DNA of 6,277 nucleotides from Chloroflexota bacterium (GTDB taxonomy: Bacteria; Chloroflexota; Limnocylindria; QHBO01). Position 1 is the first letter of the stretch, and each line of letters starts with the position of its first letter. Positions 5,962 through 6,277 of this stretch are shown here, piece after piece. The notes below the pieces were generated by a model. The model had not been told where the DNA came from, searched no databases, and worked only from the letters and a program-made list of their open reading frames with translations. Location of the stretch: assembly GCA_005882055.1 (NCBI GenBank), contig VBGQ01000038.1:1-6277 (forward strand), in the 5' to 3' direction. Both the position numbers and the translations under genes were made by a program.

Positions 5962-6277
5962 GCGCTCCCGCGGCAGCGATCGCCGTTGCTCCGGTCGCGA
6001 GCGCAGGCGGCACGGCCTTCGCCTATCCGCTCCCGGGTGGGCGTCGCCGTGAGGTGCTGCGTGGTGTCGACCTGTCGCTCGACGCCGGGGAGCTGCTGGC
6101 GCTGGTCGGGACCAACGGGAGCGGCAAGACGACGCTTCTTCGCCTTCTCTCCGGGACTCTGACGCCCGACCGCGGGGAGCTCGTGCTGTTCGGCCGCCCG
6201 GCAACCGCATGGTCCCGCATGGAGCTCGCCCGACGCATCGCGGTCTTGCCGCAGAGCCTCGAGCTTCCCACTGGGTT
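5958..6277 (+). CDS. btuD: cobalamin ABC transporter ATP-binding protein, 3' end outside window
   Basis: This is the N-terminal 106 residues of the nucleotide-binding subunit that powers corrinoid import, of the FecE/FhuC/BtuD type. Visible parts are an aromatic A-loop candidate Tyr23 (FAYPLPGG), the strand VLRGVDLSLDAGELLALVG, Walker A GTNGSGKT at 51-58 with Lys57, the SGTLTPDRGEL block, and the Q-loop in AVLPQS with Gln99. The ABC signature, Walker B and switch histidine lie past the window edge and cannot be checked. The start is GTG 5958, giving a GTGA overlap with the btuC stop. It supplies a roughly 20-residue Ala-rich N-terminus before the A-loop, slightly longer than usual. No separate ribosome-binding site is needed if translation is coupled. 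Confidence 0.93.
   Translation, partial: MSAPAAAIAVAPVASAGGTAFAYPLPGGRRREVLRGVDLSLDAGELLALVGTNGSGKTTLLRLLSGTLTPDRGELVLFGRPATAWSRMELARRIAVLPQSLELPTG

Noticed and set aside
4837..6210. 457-codon minus-strand open frame opposite btuC and btuD
   Set aside because: The translation is a Gln/Arg/Pro/His-rich shadow of membrane-protein codons, with no motif.

Overview
The window is GC-rich bacterial chromosome with all recognisable genes on the + strand. Both window edges cut through genes. Starts are mixed (ATG, GTG, TTG), genes are tightly packed, and the substrate-binding protein carries a lipoprotein signal. A small SWIM-domain protein, a DUF374-type acyltransferase and a bifunctional SIS-fold sugar isomerase occur together. 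This mix suggests a GC-rich Chloroflexota lineage (Limnocylindria-like), with Actinomycetota as the alternative. The lineage is an inference; no rRNA or marker gene is present.

Region 1 (1-3276) holds an acyltransferase fragment followed by two sugar-phosphate enzymes. These are an alpha-D-phosphohexomutase (621-2102, TTG start) and a bifunctional phosphoglucose/phosphomannose isomerase (2107-3276). The two lie 4 nt apart and are probably translationally coupled. Together they interconvert fructose-6-P, glucose-6-P/mannose-6-P and the hexose-1-phosphates that feed NDP-sugar and envelope glycan synthesis. The acyltransferase could act on a related envelope glycolipid or phospholipid.

Region 2 (3277-3617) holds a 94-residue SWIM zinc-finger protein, whose true start is GTG 3333 behind a strong AAGGAGGG ribosome-binding site. 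Its leader contains two perfect, overlapping and mutually exclusive hairpins. The gene is followed by a strong GC hairpin that looks like a terminator with a poor U tract.

Region 3 (3618-6277) is a cobalamin (B12) uptake operon. An adenosylcobalamin-type riboswitch aptamer (3703-3840) whose closing P1 helix can be traced by hand precedes btuF (lipoprotein binding protein), btuC (permease) and btuD (ATPase, cut by the window end). The genes overlap by 1 and 4 nt. The btuF ribosome-binding site can fold against its own first codons, which suggests translational control.

No mobile element, CRISPR array, tRNA or rRNA was seen. The long minus-strand open frames are shadows of GC-rich coding sequence. 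Nothing here amounts to a new multi-gene system. The least explained parts are the SWIM gene and the switch-like hairpins in front of it.
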